A DNA stretch of 64,000 nt from an uncultured cyanobacterium (lineage in GTDB: Bacteria > Cyanobacteriota > Cyanobacteriia > PCC-6307 > Cyanobiaceae), in NCBI GenBank assembly GCA_903871775.1, contig CAIQIA010000014.1:1-64000 (forward strand), written 5' to 3'. Shown one piece after another: positions 34,107-42,533 of this stretch (its first letter is position 1; the number at the start of each line of letters is the position of its first letter). The translations under genes and the position numbers were made by a program. The notes beneath the pieces were generated by a model. The model saw only the letters and a list, made by a program, of their open reading frames with translations, was not told the origin of the DNA and did no database searches.

Positions 34107-34595
34107 ATGACCGCCATGACTCTGATGAAGTGGGATGCCCTGCGGGATGTCGAGAACCTGCTCGAGCGCACCAGCCGCTCCCTGGGCTGGATGCCGGGAC
34201 GGTCCTCCCTGGGCTGGATGCCGCTGCTGGCCCCCGAGATGGCGGCCAACGGCGAATGGTGCCCCTGCGTCGACATCGGCGAGAACGACCGGGCGTTCGT
34301 GCTGAAGGTGGAGCTCCCCGGGGTGAAGCGCGAAGACGTGGCCATCAACATCCAGAACGACGTGCTCACCCTCGAGGGGAGCCGGCGCCGGGAGGAGGAG
34401 AGCCAGGGCCAGCGCTTCCACCGGCTGGAGCGCTCCTGCGGCCGCTTCCTGCGCAGCTTCAGCCTGCCGGACAACGTCGACGCCAACGCCATCGCCGCCC
34501 ATTTTCACGACGGGCTGCTGGAGGTCGAACTGCCGAAGACCGCCGCCACCCAGGCCCGCAGCATCGAGGTGACGATCAACGGGGCGACCAGCTGA
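34107..34595 (+). CDS. Small heat-shock protein Hsp20 (alpha-crystallin family)
   Basis: 162 residues from ATG 34107 (MTAMTLMKW). ATG 34116 is a close alternative. The N-terminal arm is repetitive (SLGWMPG ... SLGWMPLL). The alpha-crystallin domain spans about 50-145, with VDIGENDRAFVLKVELPGV, INIQNDVLTLEGSR and a C-terminal GLLEVELPK. It is an ATP-independent holdase that prevents aggregation under heat or oxidative stress. No CIRCE element was seen upstream. The gene ends within a small palindrome shared with the convergent Wza gene. Confidence 0.92.
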   Translation: MTAMTLMKWDALRDVENLLERTSRSLGWMPGRSSLGWMPLLAPEMAANGEWCPCVDIGENDRAFVLKVELPGVKREDVAINIQNDVLTLEGSRRREEESQGQRFHRLERSCGRFLRSFSLPDNVDANAIAAHFHDGLLEVELPKTAATQARSIEVTINGATS

Positions 34596-34606
34596 GGCAG
34601 CCTCAG
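34592..34606. terminator. Convergent palindrome at hsp20 / Wza gene ends
   Basis: ctgagg/cctcag with a three-base loop covers both stop codons (34593-34595 on plus, 34603-34605 on minus). It is short and lacks a T tract, so it is at best a weak bidirectional terminator. Confidence 0.35.
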
Positions 34607-35712
34607 GGGCCCGAGACGGTGCGGATGACGTTGTAGATGGCCGTGCCGTTGACCAGGGCCGACAGCGGTGCGGTGACCGCCGTGAAGCCGTCGACCACCT
34701 GCGCATAGAGCGAGCGGTTGACGATGATCGTGTCGCCGTCCCGCAGGGGCGGGTTGGCCGTGCTCGACACCCCCTGGCCGTAGTTGACGGCGAAGGCCTG
34801 ACGGGTGGCGGTGCCATTGCGGTTGATCCGCACCAGGTCGACGCTGCCCGTGCGGGCACGGAAGTTGACCGGCCCGCCGGCCGCCAGGATCGCCTGCACC
34901 AGCGGGGTGTTGGCCCGCAGCTGCTTCTCGCCGGGGGCCTTGACCTCGCCGACGATGTTGACGCGGATCGAGGACGGCGAGAAGTTGGCGACGGCCAGCT
35001 CCATGATCTCGGCGTCGGTCGGCGCCTCGGCACGACCCACTTCGATGGTGTCACCGTCGAAGAGGTAGGGGTTCTGTTGCTGGTCCCCCCGCTGCAGCAG
35101 TGCCGCCAGATCAAGGCTGGTGGTCTTGAGGCGCCCGGGGGCACCGATCAGCCGACGGGACAGACGCACGTTGCGCAGGTCGGCCAGCTGGGTGAGGCCT
35201 CCGGCCTTCTGGATGGCGGTGATCAGGGTGGGCACGCCCGAGATCTGCCCGCCGCCGTTGGCGGTGCCTGAGCTCTCGGTGGGGGTGAGGGTGTACAGGC
35301 CTGGATTGCTGACCTCACCGATGACACTGATGAGCTGCGGCCGCGGCTGCTGCAGCCGCAGGGTGAGGTCGGGGCGCACCACCTGGCGGCCGTAGAGGCG
35401 GGTGAGCAGCCCCCGGGCCTGGTCGATGGTGGTGCCGCTCACGGGCACCGACCCCAGCAGAGGAAAGACCGCGGTGCCGTCGTTCAACACCTGGGTGGCA
35501 CCGCCCAGCTCCTTGAGCTTGGGATCGAGCAGATCCACCTGCAGCAGATCGCCGGGGCCGAGGATGTAGGCATCGGGCTGGGTGATCCTCACCTGCGGAT
35601 CCTGCTGGGCCAGGGCCTCGGGACCGGCGCCCAGGGCGATGGCGGCAACCGTCAGAAGGGCCGCGACCGTGGGCCTGCGGGACAGACGGAAGGGACGATC
35701 GTCGATCGGCAC
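34603..35712 (-). CDS. Wza-like polysaccharide export protein (Poly_export, SLBB)
   Basis: 369 residues. GTG start, signal peptide to about residue 36 (ending ALAQQ). Then the Poly_export domain with ITQPDAYILGPGDLLQVDLL at about 43-62 and ARGLLTRLYGRQVVRPDLTL. Two SLBB-like segments follow (VIGEVSNPGLYTLTP and VNIVGEVKAPGEKQLRANTP). The family forms the outer-membrane exit channel for exopolysaccharide. No lipobox Cys is visible, unlike E. coli Wza. It is divergent from the Wzc-like gene, the usual partner. Confidence 0.92.
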   Translation of the reverse strand: MPIDDRPFRLSRRPTVAALLTVAAIALGAGPEALAQQDPQVRITQPDAYILGPGDLLQVDLLDPKLKELGGATQVLNDGTAVFPLLGSVPVSGTTIDQARGLLTRLYGRQVVRPDLTLRLQQPRPQLISVIGEVSNPGLYTLTPTESSGTANGGGQISGVPTLITAIQKAGGLTQLADLRNVRLSRRLIGAPGRLKTTSLDLAALLQRGDQQQNPYLFDGDTIEVGRAEAPTDAEIMELAVANFSPSSIRVNIVGEVKAPGEKQLRANTPLVQAILAAGGPVNFRARTGSVDLVRINRNGTATRQAFAVNYGQGVSSTANPPLRDGDTIIVNRSLYAQVVDGFTAVTAPLSALVNGTAIYNVIRTVSGP

Positions 35713-35840
35713 GGCGTCGATGGTCCTGACCTGGAGGTGGCGCCACGCTACCGGACATTCCTTTTGCGGCGGCTATAGTCGCGGCGGTCTCGGCCCCGTC
35801 CCGTCCCGCTGCCACGGCAGTCCAGGTCACCACAACCTTC
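35713..35840. promoter_or_regulatory. Divergent promoter region, Wza / Wzc genes
   Basis: 128 bases between the two export genes. A tatagt at 35774-35779 on the plus strand is a plausible -10 element for the Wzc gene, but no good -35 lies at 16-18 bases. Shared control of export channel and kinase is expected from the arrangement. Confidence 0.35.
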
Positions 35841-38159
35841 ATGGTTCAAGCCAGCAGCTCCCCCAACGGCACCGCGACCTCCGGCACGGGTGGAACCGCA
35901 GGGCAGGCCTACGACAAGCCGGCGTCGTCGCAGCCGCAGATCCTGCGGGCGATCCGACGCCGCCAGAGCCTGTTCCTGCTGGTGTCTCTGGCCTCCTTCG
36001 CCGTGATGGGGGTCAACCTGGCGCGGGAGCGCATCTTCTCGCCGAGCTACACCGGCGGTTTCCAGATCCTGCTGAACGATCCCATCGGCGACGGCAGCAA
36101 GGGCCGTGGACCGGCGGGAAGCACCGAACTGGCCGAGCTGGCCAACCTCACCACCAACGCCCGCATCCCCGACCTGGTCCAGGTGCTTCGCAGCCCGTCG
36201 ATGCTGGAGCCACTGGCCGCCAAGATGCGGGTCAGCGCCGGCAAGATCGACAGCAACCTGCGCATCGCCCCGCCGTCGGAAGATGTGCAGGACGTGCTGC
36301 TGATCAGCCTGAACTGGTCCGACCCCTCCCAGGGGGTGACGATCCTGCGGGCCCTGGCCGACGAATACCTCGATTTCTCGAAGCGCCAGCGTCTCAACCG
36401 TCTTCAGGACGGCATCTCGTTCCTCGACACCCAGGCACCCATCCTCGAGAAGAAGGTCAACGACATCCAGGGCGAACTGGAAACCTTCCGGCGCACCCAC
36501 AACCTGATCACCCCCGATGCCCGCGGCAGTGCGCTGCAGAGCCAGTACGACGTGCTCAAGGAATCGCTCGGCAGCCTGCGGCAGCAGCAGGCCCAGCTGG
36601 CCAGCCAGGCCCGGTCGATCCAGACCGGCACCCTTTCACCGGCCTGGCTGCCCAGCACCCCCCTCCCCGGCGCCCCGGCGACAGGTGGCACCACGGCCGG
36701 TGGAGCAGCCCCGGCGCCCACCGGACTGCTGACCCCGCAGCAGCAGCTGGATCAGCTGGACCAGAAGATCGCCGAGGCTTCAGCGAGTTACCGCCCCGAC
36801 AGCCCGGTGCTCCGCAGCCTGCTGGCGGAACGGGATCAGCTGCGGCCGGTGGTGCAGCAGCAGGCGATGGCCGGCGTGGTGAACCAGCTGAACAGCAACC
36901 TGGCCCAGCAGGCCGAAATCATGCGCCAGCTGCAGGTGCTGCGCAACAGCTTCCAGCGCAGCCCGGCGCTGATCAAGACCTACGAGGGCATGCAGCAGAG
37001 GCTCGAGGTGGCCAAGCTCAACTACAGCGGCTACATCCAGGCCCGGGAGAATTTCCGCCTGGAGGCATCCCAGCAGTCGGTGCCCTGGAAGCTGATCGCC
37101 TCACCCCGGTTCAATGAGGTCCCGACAAAGCCCAATGTCGGCCGCGGACTGCTGCAGTCGGCAGCCCTGGCCCTGATCATCGGTGCCGGCGCCGCCCTGC
37201 TGCGGGACCGCCTCGACAACATGATCCACACCCCCCAGGAGATCGAGGAACAGCTGAACCTGCCGGTGCTGGGCCTGATTCCCTACCTGCCCCTGCAGCC
37301 GGGCCTGACGGTGACCCGCTCGATCGAGCAGATGGATGCCGGCGACCGCTTCGCCGTGCGCGAATCCCTGCGCAGCCTGTTCACCACCTTCCGGCTGCTG
37401 CGCTCTGACCGCGCCATCCGCCTGGTGGCGGTGACGTCATCGGGGCAGGGCGAAGGCAAGTCGACCGCCACGGCCATCTTCGCCACCACCCTGGCCAACC
37501 TCGGCCTGAAGGTGCTGATCATCGACGCCGACATGCGGCTGCCGCGACAGCATCGCTACCTGGGCCTCGAAAACAACGACGGATTCTCGAATCTGCTCAC
37601 CGACTCCAGCCTCGACATCCACAGCCTGATCCGTCCGGTCACCGACACCCTGCACCTGATCACCGCGGGCCCGAAACCCCCTGACCCGGCCAAGCTGCTC
37701 AGCTCCCGCCGTTGTTCCGAGCTGCTGAACGAGATGCGCAGCGGTCTCGAGGAGTACGAGATCATCCTGTTCGACACCCCCCCGGCCCTGCTGCTGGCCG
37801 ATCCGGTGCTGCTCGGCGAGAAGGTCGATGGCCTGCTGTATCTGGTGGGCCTGGGGCGGATCGACCGCACCGTGGCCCCGCAGGCCCTGCGGCGGGTGCA
37901 GGCGAGCGGAGTCGATGTGCTGGGTGCCATCGCCAACCAGATCGAGTTCCCCACCAGCCTCAACGATTACGGCTACGGCTATGGCTACGGGTATGGCTAT
38001 GGCTACGGCGGTTATTCCGACCGGTACCGCAACAACTACAAGACGGCCGCAGTGCTGGAAGACCGCGCCGGCAGCCTCAAACCCCAGGCCAAGGAACCGG
38101 CGATCAACACCGCCGCCCAGCGGGTCAGCCAGTTTCTTCGCGAGCGTAAGGAGCGTTGA
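35841..38159 (+). CDS. Wzc-like polysaccharide co-polymerase with tyrosine autokinase
   Basis: 772 residues. A Wzz domain is bounded by membrane helices at about 43-60 and 435-455, with a coiled coil and a Pro/Ala-rich insert between. The C-terminal BY-kinase has Walker A SSGQGEGKST about 532-541, Walker A' VLIIDADMR about 557 and Walker B ILFDTPPALLL about 640. A Tyr tail NDYGYGYGYGYGYGYGGY (about 708-725) plus further Tyr holds the autophosphorylation sites. It governs polymer length and export with Wza. The tail's 3' end overlaps a phosphatase gene, which may reverse the phosphorylation. Confidence 0.93.
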   Translation: MVQASSSPNGTATSGTGGTAGQAYDKPASSQPQILRAIRRRQSLFLLVSLASFAVMGVNLARERIFSPSYTGGFQILLNDPIGDGSKGRGPAGSTELAELANLTTNARIPDLVQVLRSPSMLEPLAAKMRVSAGKIDSNLRIAPPSEDVQDVLLISLNWSDPSQGVTILRALADEYLDFSKRQRLNRLQDGISFLDTQAPILEKKVNDIQGELETFRRTHNLITPDARGSALQSQYDVLKESLGSLRQQQAQLASQARSIQTGTLSPAWLPSTPLPGAPATGGTTAGGAAPAPTGLLTPQQQLDQLDQKIAEASASYRPDSPVLRSLLAERDQLRPVVQQQAMAGVVNQLNSNLAQQAEIMRQLQVLRNSFQRSPALIKTYEGMQQRLEVAKLNYSGYIQARENFRLEASQQSVPWKLIASPRFNEVPTKPNVGRGLLQSAALALIIGAGAALLRDRLDNMIHTPQEIEEQLNLPVLGLIPYLPLQPGLTVTRSIEQMDAGDRFAVRESLRSLFTTFRLLRSDRAIRLVAVTSSGQGEGKSTATAIFATTLANLGLKVLIIDADMRLPRQHRYLGLENNDGFSNLLTDSSLDIHSLIRPVTDTLHLITAGPKPPDPAKLLSSRRCSELLNEMRSGLEEYEIILFDTPPALLLADPVLLGEKVDGLLYLVGLGRIDRTVAPQALRRVQASGVDVLGAIANQIEFPTSLNDYGYGYGYGYGYGYGGYSDRYRNNYKTAAVLEDRAGSLKPQAKEPAINTAAQRVSQFLRERKER
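37968..38015 (+). repeat. Tandem Tyr-Gly codon repeat in Wzc tail
   Basis: Seven consecutive Tyr-Gly codon pairs built on a ggctac/ggctat hexamer, followed by Gly-Tyr. Codon alternation between tac and tat and one ggg suggests expansion followed by point change. Such hexamer runs can change length by slippage without frameshift, altering the number of phosphorylatable Tyr. Confidence 0.85.
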
Positions 38160-38613
38160 GCACCTGCTCCAGCAGAGCCAGCTGACCGAACAGGGGTCGG
38201 GCGGGGGGATGCTGCCGTTTCGTGTGATCGAGGGCCTCGAAGATGGTCAGCCGCTGCTGCAGGGCCAGCAGGCCAATGCCCATCAGCACCGACCGTTCCT
38301 GGCCGGCCCAGCAATGCACATACAGGCAGTCGCTGTCGGCATACAGATCACACAGAGCTTCGAGGGTCTGCTTGAGGGTGTCTTCCTGCAGGGGCACCTG
38401 CGCCCGATGGTCGGGGAGCGGTCGGCGGAGGCTGCGCCAGCCCCAGGCGGCGGGCACCTGGGGCAGATGGCGATCTTCGTCGGGAAAACAGCAGTTGAAC
38501 ACGGCATTGATGCCGGCCTGACGCAGCAACCCCCAGTCGGCGGCGGTCATGGGATGGGAACCGATGGCGAGTTCTCCGGGCAGCAGCCAGTTCCAGCTGA
38601 GGTCAGAAGTCAT
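38125..38613 (-). CDS. Cysteine-based protein phosphatase (dual-specificity type)
   Basis: 162 residues from ATG 38613. The CX5R signature YVHCWAGQERS gives Cys101 and Arg107, and an acid Asp68 lies in PLPDHRAQVP. The overall pattern fits DSP/PTP-like phosphatases rather than the low-molecular-weight Wzb type. Its C-terminal codons overlap the Wzc-like kinase gene by 35 bases (convergent), and its start overlaps the PEP-CTERM-like gene upstream. The location argues that it dephosphorylates the kinase's Tyr tail, but that is inference. Confidence 0.85.
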   Translation of the reverse strand: MTSDLSWNWLLPGELAIGSHPMTAADWGLLRQAGINAVFNCCFPDEDRHLPQVPAAWGWRSLRRPLPDHRAQVPLQEDTLKQTLEALCDLYADSDCLYVHCWAGQERSVLMGIGLLALQQRLTIFEALDHTKRQHPPARPLFGQLALLEQVLNAPYAREETG

Positions 38614-39235
38614 CACGACAGAACGAGAGGGTTGACCTGAGCTGATGTCGCAGGCGTCTGGCGAAACCAAGACCGGCAACGACTCCGGCGGCGGGCAGGG
38701 GGCCAGGTATCAGAAGCGTGAATGCTTCAAGTGTTCCACTCCAGGTGTCGGAAGGGTTGAAGGTAAAGGAGAGGGAGCCGGTCTCGCCGCTGGAGGCGAT
38801 GAAGGTGCCGAAGCCAGCGAAGGTGTTGGAACCGACAGCATCCAGGGGGTTGGTGCGGGTGACCAGAGGATTGTCGAAGGTGATGGAGTTGCCGAACATG
38901 GGCGTGAACGGGAGAGCAACGGTCAGGGGAGTTGCCCAGGAGAGGGGGCACACCTTGCCTGCCGTGTTGCAGGTGGCGTTCACTGGTCCACCCACAATGC
39001 CGTAAGAGAGGCTGCCAAACGCTGCGGCCACTGCACCGGTGGCTGGTGCACCGTGCCGCTCAATGACATTCGTATGAAGGGTGTATCGACGCTGGCCGGC
39101 AGGAGGACTTGAGGCAACGGAAGAGACGGTGCCACCAACGGTGTACCTGAAGATGAGAGCCTCGGCCCTGGAGGGAACCGTCAGAACCAGACCACCAATG
39201 GTCAGGGCCACGGTGGTCGTTGCGACTGGGTGCAT
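38603..39235 (-). CDS. PEP-CTERM-like secreted protein, paralogue B
   Basis: 210 residues from ATG 39235 (MHPVATTTVALTIG, signal peptide to about 26). A longer frame to 39307 runs into the upstream terminator. The body (YTVGGTVSSVASSPPAGQ ... NSITFDNPLVTRTN) is near-identical in parts to paralogue A. The sorting region IPGPLPAAGVVAGLGFARRL then RHQLR is the cyanobacterial PGPLP form of PEP-CTERM, followed by an unusual extra tail (about 10 residues, STLSFCRDDF). Expected cell-surface or exopolysaccharide-bound. It starts after the paralogue A terminator and overlaps the phosphatase by 11 bases. Confidence 0.8.
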   Translation of the reverse strand: MHPVATTTVALTIGGLVLTVPSRAEALIFRYTVGGTVSSVASSPPAGQRRYTLHTNVIERHGAPATGAVAAAFGSLSYGIVGGPVNATCNTAGKVCPLSWATPLTVALPFTPMFGNSITFDNPLVTRTNPLDAVGSNTFAGFGTFIASSGETGSLSFTFNPSDTWSGTLEAFTLLIPGPLPAAGVVAGLGFARRLRHQLRSTLSFCRDDF

Positions 39236-39276
39236 CAGGAGGGGAAACCGGTCCTCTGCCAAGGCGAGATGACGAC

Positions 39277-39304
39277 AAAAAAAGCACCCGCCGAAGCGGG
39301 TGCT
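39277..39304 (-). terminator. Rho-independent terminator after PEP-CTERM paralogue A
   Basis: On the minus strand a 9-base-pair stem agcacccgc/gcgggtgct with loop ttcg is followed by seven T, 19 bases after the paralogue A stop. A UUCG tetraloop makes it especially stable. It separates the two paralogues, so paralogue B needs its own promoter or read-through. Confidence 0.9.
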
Positions 39305-39322
39305 CAAAACAATGATCTGAAA

Positions 39323-39925
39323 TCAGACGGAGGTCTTCAGCTGGCGACGCATGCGGCGGGCAAAACCGAGACCGGCGATCACACCAGCGGCGGGCAGGGG
39401 GCCAGGAACGCCGACGTTCAGGTCAAGGGTACCGCCCCAAGTGCTGGCGGGATTGACAGTGAAGGACAGAGAACCGGTCTTGCCGCTGGAGGTGGTGAAG
39501 GTGCCGAAGCCAGCGAAGGTGTTGGAACCAACAGCACCCAGAGGGTTGGTGCGGGTCACCAGAGGATTGTCGAAGGTGATGGAGTTGCCGAACGTGGCAG
39601 TGTTCGGGAGGGCAACGGTCAGGGGGGTGGCCCAGGAAAGGGGGCAAGACTTGCCAGCCGCGTTACAGGTGGCGTTCACCGGGCCACCAAAAATATTGTA
39701 AAGAAAGTTGCTGAATGCGGTGGCGGCATCTCCGGTGGCGGGGTTAACGCCAATGTTCATGACATTGGTATCAAGCGTAAAGAGGCGCTGTCCGGCAGGA
39801 GGAGTGGCCGCGACAGACGAAACGGTGCCGCCAACGGTGTAGGAAACAGCTTTGGCCTCAGGAGCGACCATCAGGGCAGTGGCGCCGATGGAAACCGCCA
39901 GAGTGGCTTTGACGAGGGCTTTCAT
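39323..39925 (-). CDS. PEP-CTERM-like secreted protein, paralogue A
   Basis: 200 residues from ATG 39925 (signal peptide MKALVKATLAVSIGATALMV, cut near AKA). The sequence YTVGGTVSSVAATPPAGQRL opens a beta-rich body of unknown fold with two Cys (NATCNAAGKSCPLSW). The C terminus is the sorting cluster VPGPLPAAGVIAGLGFARRM then RRQL: motif, hydrophobic helix, basic end. The exosortase encoded upstream is expected to process this tail. Tandem copy B lies downstream. The body may contact exopolysaccharide; no function is known. Confidence 0.85.
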   Translation of the reverse strand: MKALVKATLAVSIGATALMVAPEAKAVSYTVGGTVSSVAATPPAGQRLFTLDTNVMNIGVNPATGDAATAFSNFLYNIFGGPVNATCNAAGKSCPLSWATPLTVALPNTATFGNSITFDNPLVTRTNPLGAVGSNTFAGFGTFTTSSGKTGSLSFTVNPASTWGGTLDLNVGVPGPLPAAGVIAGLGFARRMRRQLKTSV

Positions 39926-40060
39926 TGGAAAGAATAGTGGGCGCTGAGGTGCCCTGGATGGGCGTATCCTCATTTTAGTACGCAGAGAGGCAAAGGGGAA
40001 GAAGGTGCGGGCAATGTCTGCAGAGTCAGACAAGTCTCAGAAGACTGGATCAGTGGATCC

Positions 40061-41029
40061 CTACCGACGCTGACCACCCTTGGGACGCCCCCTCCTCCCG
40101 AAGAGCTTGCCCATGCCCGATTCGAGGCCGCCCAGGTCCTTGGCCAGGCGCTCTCCCATCCCTGGGCCACGGCGAAACGGCTTTGGCGGGCGGTTCGACG
40201 GCGCCGCAGGCTTGTTGAGGGCCCGCTGCATGTCTCGTTGGCTGGTGCGCATCAGTGATTGGGCGAAAGCCACCGCTCCGGTCACAGCACCGGTGAGCAG
40301 CCGGGTCACGTTGTCGACCCAGGGCAGCAGACGGGCACTCACCAGCAGAAATCCGACAGAGGCCAGGGCGGCGTTCGCCATGATCGTCCGCACCAGGGCC
40401 CCCTGGGCCTTCACCACGCCGGCGATCTCCTGGCGCCCCTGGGTCTTCTGGGCCTCGAGGCCCTTGCTGATGGCCGTGCCGACCTCGGTCCGCACCTGGT
40501 CAGGGGAAGCGCCGGCTGGCAGGTCGATGTTCGAAATCTCGGGGTAGGTGCGCAGGGCCGCGAGGATTGCGGGGGTCGAATCGAGCTTGACCAGGTCGGC
40601 CTCGATCTGGGCGCCGCGGGTGCGACCCGCCTGCAGCACGTTCTGGAGACGTGTGTCGAGACGGTCCTTGAGCCCCTGCAAGAGCACCCCCGCGGAGGGG
40701 ATCGCCGCCAGATAAAGCAGCAGCAGCAGCAGCGGCACCAGACGCAGCAGGCTCCAGTTCCAGCCGGCTCGGTCGGCGAGACGCTCGCGGCCGAAGAACA
40801 CCAGCGAGAAGCCCAGGAGCAGGGTCGGAAACTGCGATACGAAAGTGAACAGCTTCTGCAGCAGAGCCTCGGGCTGCACCGAGCGCTCCCCGTACAGCGC
40901 CAGGCCGATGGTGAGCAGGCTGGAAGCGATCAGCACGCCGCCTGCGATCAGAAGCAGCGATGGTCCCGACGATCCCCCCCGGGGGGAGGGGGCGCGAAGG
41001 GAGGGGCTCGGCGGCGGCGTGGCGGTCAT
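40061..41029 (-). CDS. HpsJ-like membrane protein, cyanoexosortase A-associated
   Basis: 322 residues. Membrane helices at about 24-46, 60-80 and 92-115 precede a soluble central part (ARTRGAQIEADLVKLDSTPA-type sequence near 135). A fourth helix is near 215 (VRTIMANAALASVGFLLVSA), and the basic C terminus is Arg/Lys/Gly-rich. HpsJ is known from hormogonium polysaccharide secretion, and this variant travels with exosortases. ATG overlaps the upstream gene as ATGA, the last of the long coupled run before the PEP-CTERM genes. Confidence 0.75.
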   Translation of the reverse strand: MTATPPPSPSLRAPSPRGGSSGPSLLLIAGGVLIASSLLTIGLALYGERSVQPEALLQKLFTFVSQFPTLLLGFSLVFFGRERLADRAGWNWSLLRLVPLLLLLLYLAAIPSAGVLLQGLKDRLDTRLQNVLQAGRTRGAQIEADLVKLDSTPAILAALRTYPEISNIDLPAGASPDQVRTEVGTAISKGLEAQKTQGRQEIAGVVKAQGALVRTIMANAALASVGFLLVSARLLPWVDNVTRLLTGAVTGAVAFAQSLMRTSQRDMQRALNKPAAPSNRPPKPFRRGPGMGERLAKDLGGLESGMGKLFGRRGRPKGGQRR

Positions 41030-41682
41030 CGGGGGGAGCGGGCGACCTCTGGCATGAGGACAGGACTCAGAAAAGTCCAGGCCTGAATCAGGTGAACCGC
41101 AGGATCATCGCCGATGGCGGCGGCTCCCGGGAGTGATTCCACGCGAAGGGAGACCAGCAGACAACCCGGCACGGGCTGGGGGACCAGTCCCGCCAGGGCG
41201 GCCAGTGAGGGAAGTCGGCCGTCGGGGGCGAGCCGGGACAGATCCTGACGACTCGCGGCGGCGCCCCGAAGGGTGACGCAGGTCTGCAGGGCTGGGCGGT
41301 CACCCAGGCGACCGATCAGCACCCGATCGTTGCCCAGCCGCCGGGGGCGGCCGGCCTTCATCTGCAGGGGGGTGGCCTTGGTGAGGGCCGGCACCGAACG
41401 CTGCTCGGGCCCACGCACCACCGCCTGCACCAGCACCAGCTGCAGATCACCAGCGGGGGTCTGCAGCTGACGCCGTTCACTGCGCACCCGACGATCAGCG
41501 GCCGCCGGGAAGGGGAAGGGGCTGGGGGGACCGAGCCGACCGACACCAACCTGGGAAGGCAGCGGCGGCAGCGATGGCGGCTCCGGCAACTGGGGCCCGA
41601 GGGAGGCGGCCGCCACAGCCACCACCCCGGCGGCCGCCAGGCTCCCCGTGACCACCATCGTCAGGCGCTGGGGCACGGTCAT
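41026..41682 (-). CDS. Cyanoexosortase A system-associated protein
   Basis: 218 residues. One N-terminal membrane anchor (about 8-28), a Pro-rich linker, then a globular domain with VRSERRQLQTPAGDLQLVL near 65 and two Cys (LQTCVTLRG and PGCLLVSLRV). The layout matches the partner protein that follows cyanoexosortase A in other genomes; its role in sorting is not known. It overlaps the exosortase stop as ATGA and the HpsJ gene as ATGA. Confidence 0.72.
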   Translation of the reverse strand: MTVPQRLTMVVTGSLAAAGVVAVAAASLGPQLPEPPSLPPLPSQVGVGRLGPPSPFPFPAAADRRVRSERRQLQTPAGDLQLVLVQAVVRGPEQRSVPALTKATPLQMKAGRPRRLGNDRVLIGRLGDRPALQTCVTLRGAAASRQDLSRLAPDGRLPSLAALAGLVPQPVPGCLLVSLRVESLPGAAAIGDDPAVHLIQAWTFLSPVLMPEVARSPR

Positions 41683-42533
41683 GGGGAGGCCTGCAACTGA
41701 CGATTGACGAAGCGGCTGTAGATGAGCCCGATCAGGAGCACCGACAGGCCGGAGAAGACCAGCGAACCCGAGCCCTTATGCCAGAACTCGAAGCTGCTCT
41801 CCTTGAGGCTGCCGCCGATGGCCACGATCAACCCCAGCAGGGCGATGCGGAACACATTCGAGACGAGCCCCACCAGCGGGGCCAGCAGCAGGATGGCCAG
41901 CCTGTCCTGGGAGCGCCTCAGGGGGAAGCAGACCAGAAAGATGATGGCGACAGCCAGGGCCTGGTAGATCACCTCGAGGCCGTTACAGATCCCTTCGACC
42001 CGCACCGACCCTCCCCCTCCCGCAAAACTGATCACCCGGCCACTGACCTGGGGCGCCAGGCCAAGAAGCTGCAACATCAGCGCAGAGGCACGCGCGGTGA
42101 ACAGGCTCAGGGGTTGCTCCGGAAAGAGCTTGACCACCAGCAGCCAGACCGGCAAGAGCAATGCGATGACCAGTGATTCCCGGAACTGACCCAGGCGCCG
42201 CAGGGGACGCAGCAGCAGGGCAAGGCCCACCATCGCCAGCGGCGGCGTGATGTAGAGCAGGCTGTCGTAACTGGCCACCAACGCCGTGCGCCAGAGGATC
42301 CAGATCAACAGCAGCGCTCCCGCCAGCAACGACGGACCCGACGGCAGCGGTTCGAGATCCTCCCAGTGGTCTTCAAGGCAGATCCAGGAAGCACCCCAGA
42401 CGAGCAACGCGAGCATGAGCACCGCCGGCAGGTTCTGGGTGCGGTGAAACACCACCAGGTGCTGGCTGGCCACGGCCAGGGCCAGCAGCAGCCACAGATG
42501 GCGCAGTCGGCAGCGGTGCAGCAGAGCGTTCAC
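41679..42533 (-). CDS. Cyanoexosortase (transpeptidase-like sorting membrane protein)
   Basis: 284 residues with about eight membrane helices. The exosortase catalytic triad is visible: Cys183 (VEGICNGLE), Arg229 (SNVFRIALLG) and His252 (FEFWHKGSGS). Exosortases cleave PEP-CTERM tails of secreted proteins and attach or release them at the membrane, in genomes that also make exopolysaccharide. It starts at GTG 42533, overlapping a glycosyltransferase by GTGA, so it is expressed with polysaccharide synthesis. Confidence 0.92.
   Translation of the reverse strand: MNALLHRCRLRHLWLLLALAVASQHLVVFHRTQNLPAVLMLALLVWGASWICLEDHWEDLEPLPSGPSLLAGALLLIWILWRTALVASYDSLLYITPPLAMVGLALLLRPLRRLGQFRESLVIALLLPVWLLVVKLFPEQPLSLFTARASALMLQLLGLAPQVSGRVISFAGGGGSVRVEGICNGLEVIYQALAVAIIFLVCFPLRRSQDRLAILLLAPLVGLVSNVFRIALLGLIVAIGGSLKESSFEFWHKGSGSLVFSGLSVLLIGLIYSRFVNRQLQASP

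Larger units (their letters stand above)
38603..39925 (-). repeat. Tandem duplication of PEP-CTERM-like genes
   Basis: Copies A (39323-39925) and B (38603-39235) align over almost their whole length. The block around 38830-38905 is nearly identical at base level to 39516-39600. Divergence is concentrated in the signal peptide, one central loop and the C-terminal end, which fits a fairly recent duplication. Confidence 0.85.

Noticed and set aside
39236-39307. Longer start for PEP-CTERM paralogue B at 39307
   Set aside because: The extra residues (including GCFFCRH) are encoded by the terminator of paralogue A. ATG 39235 gives a clean signal peptide.
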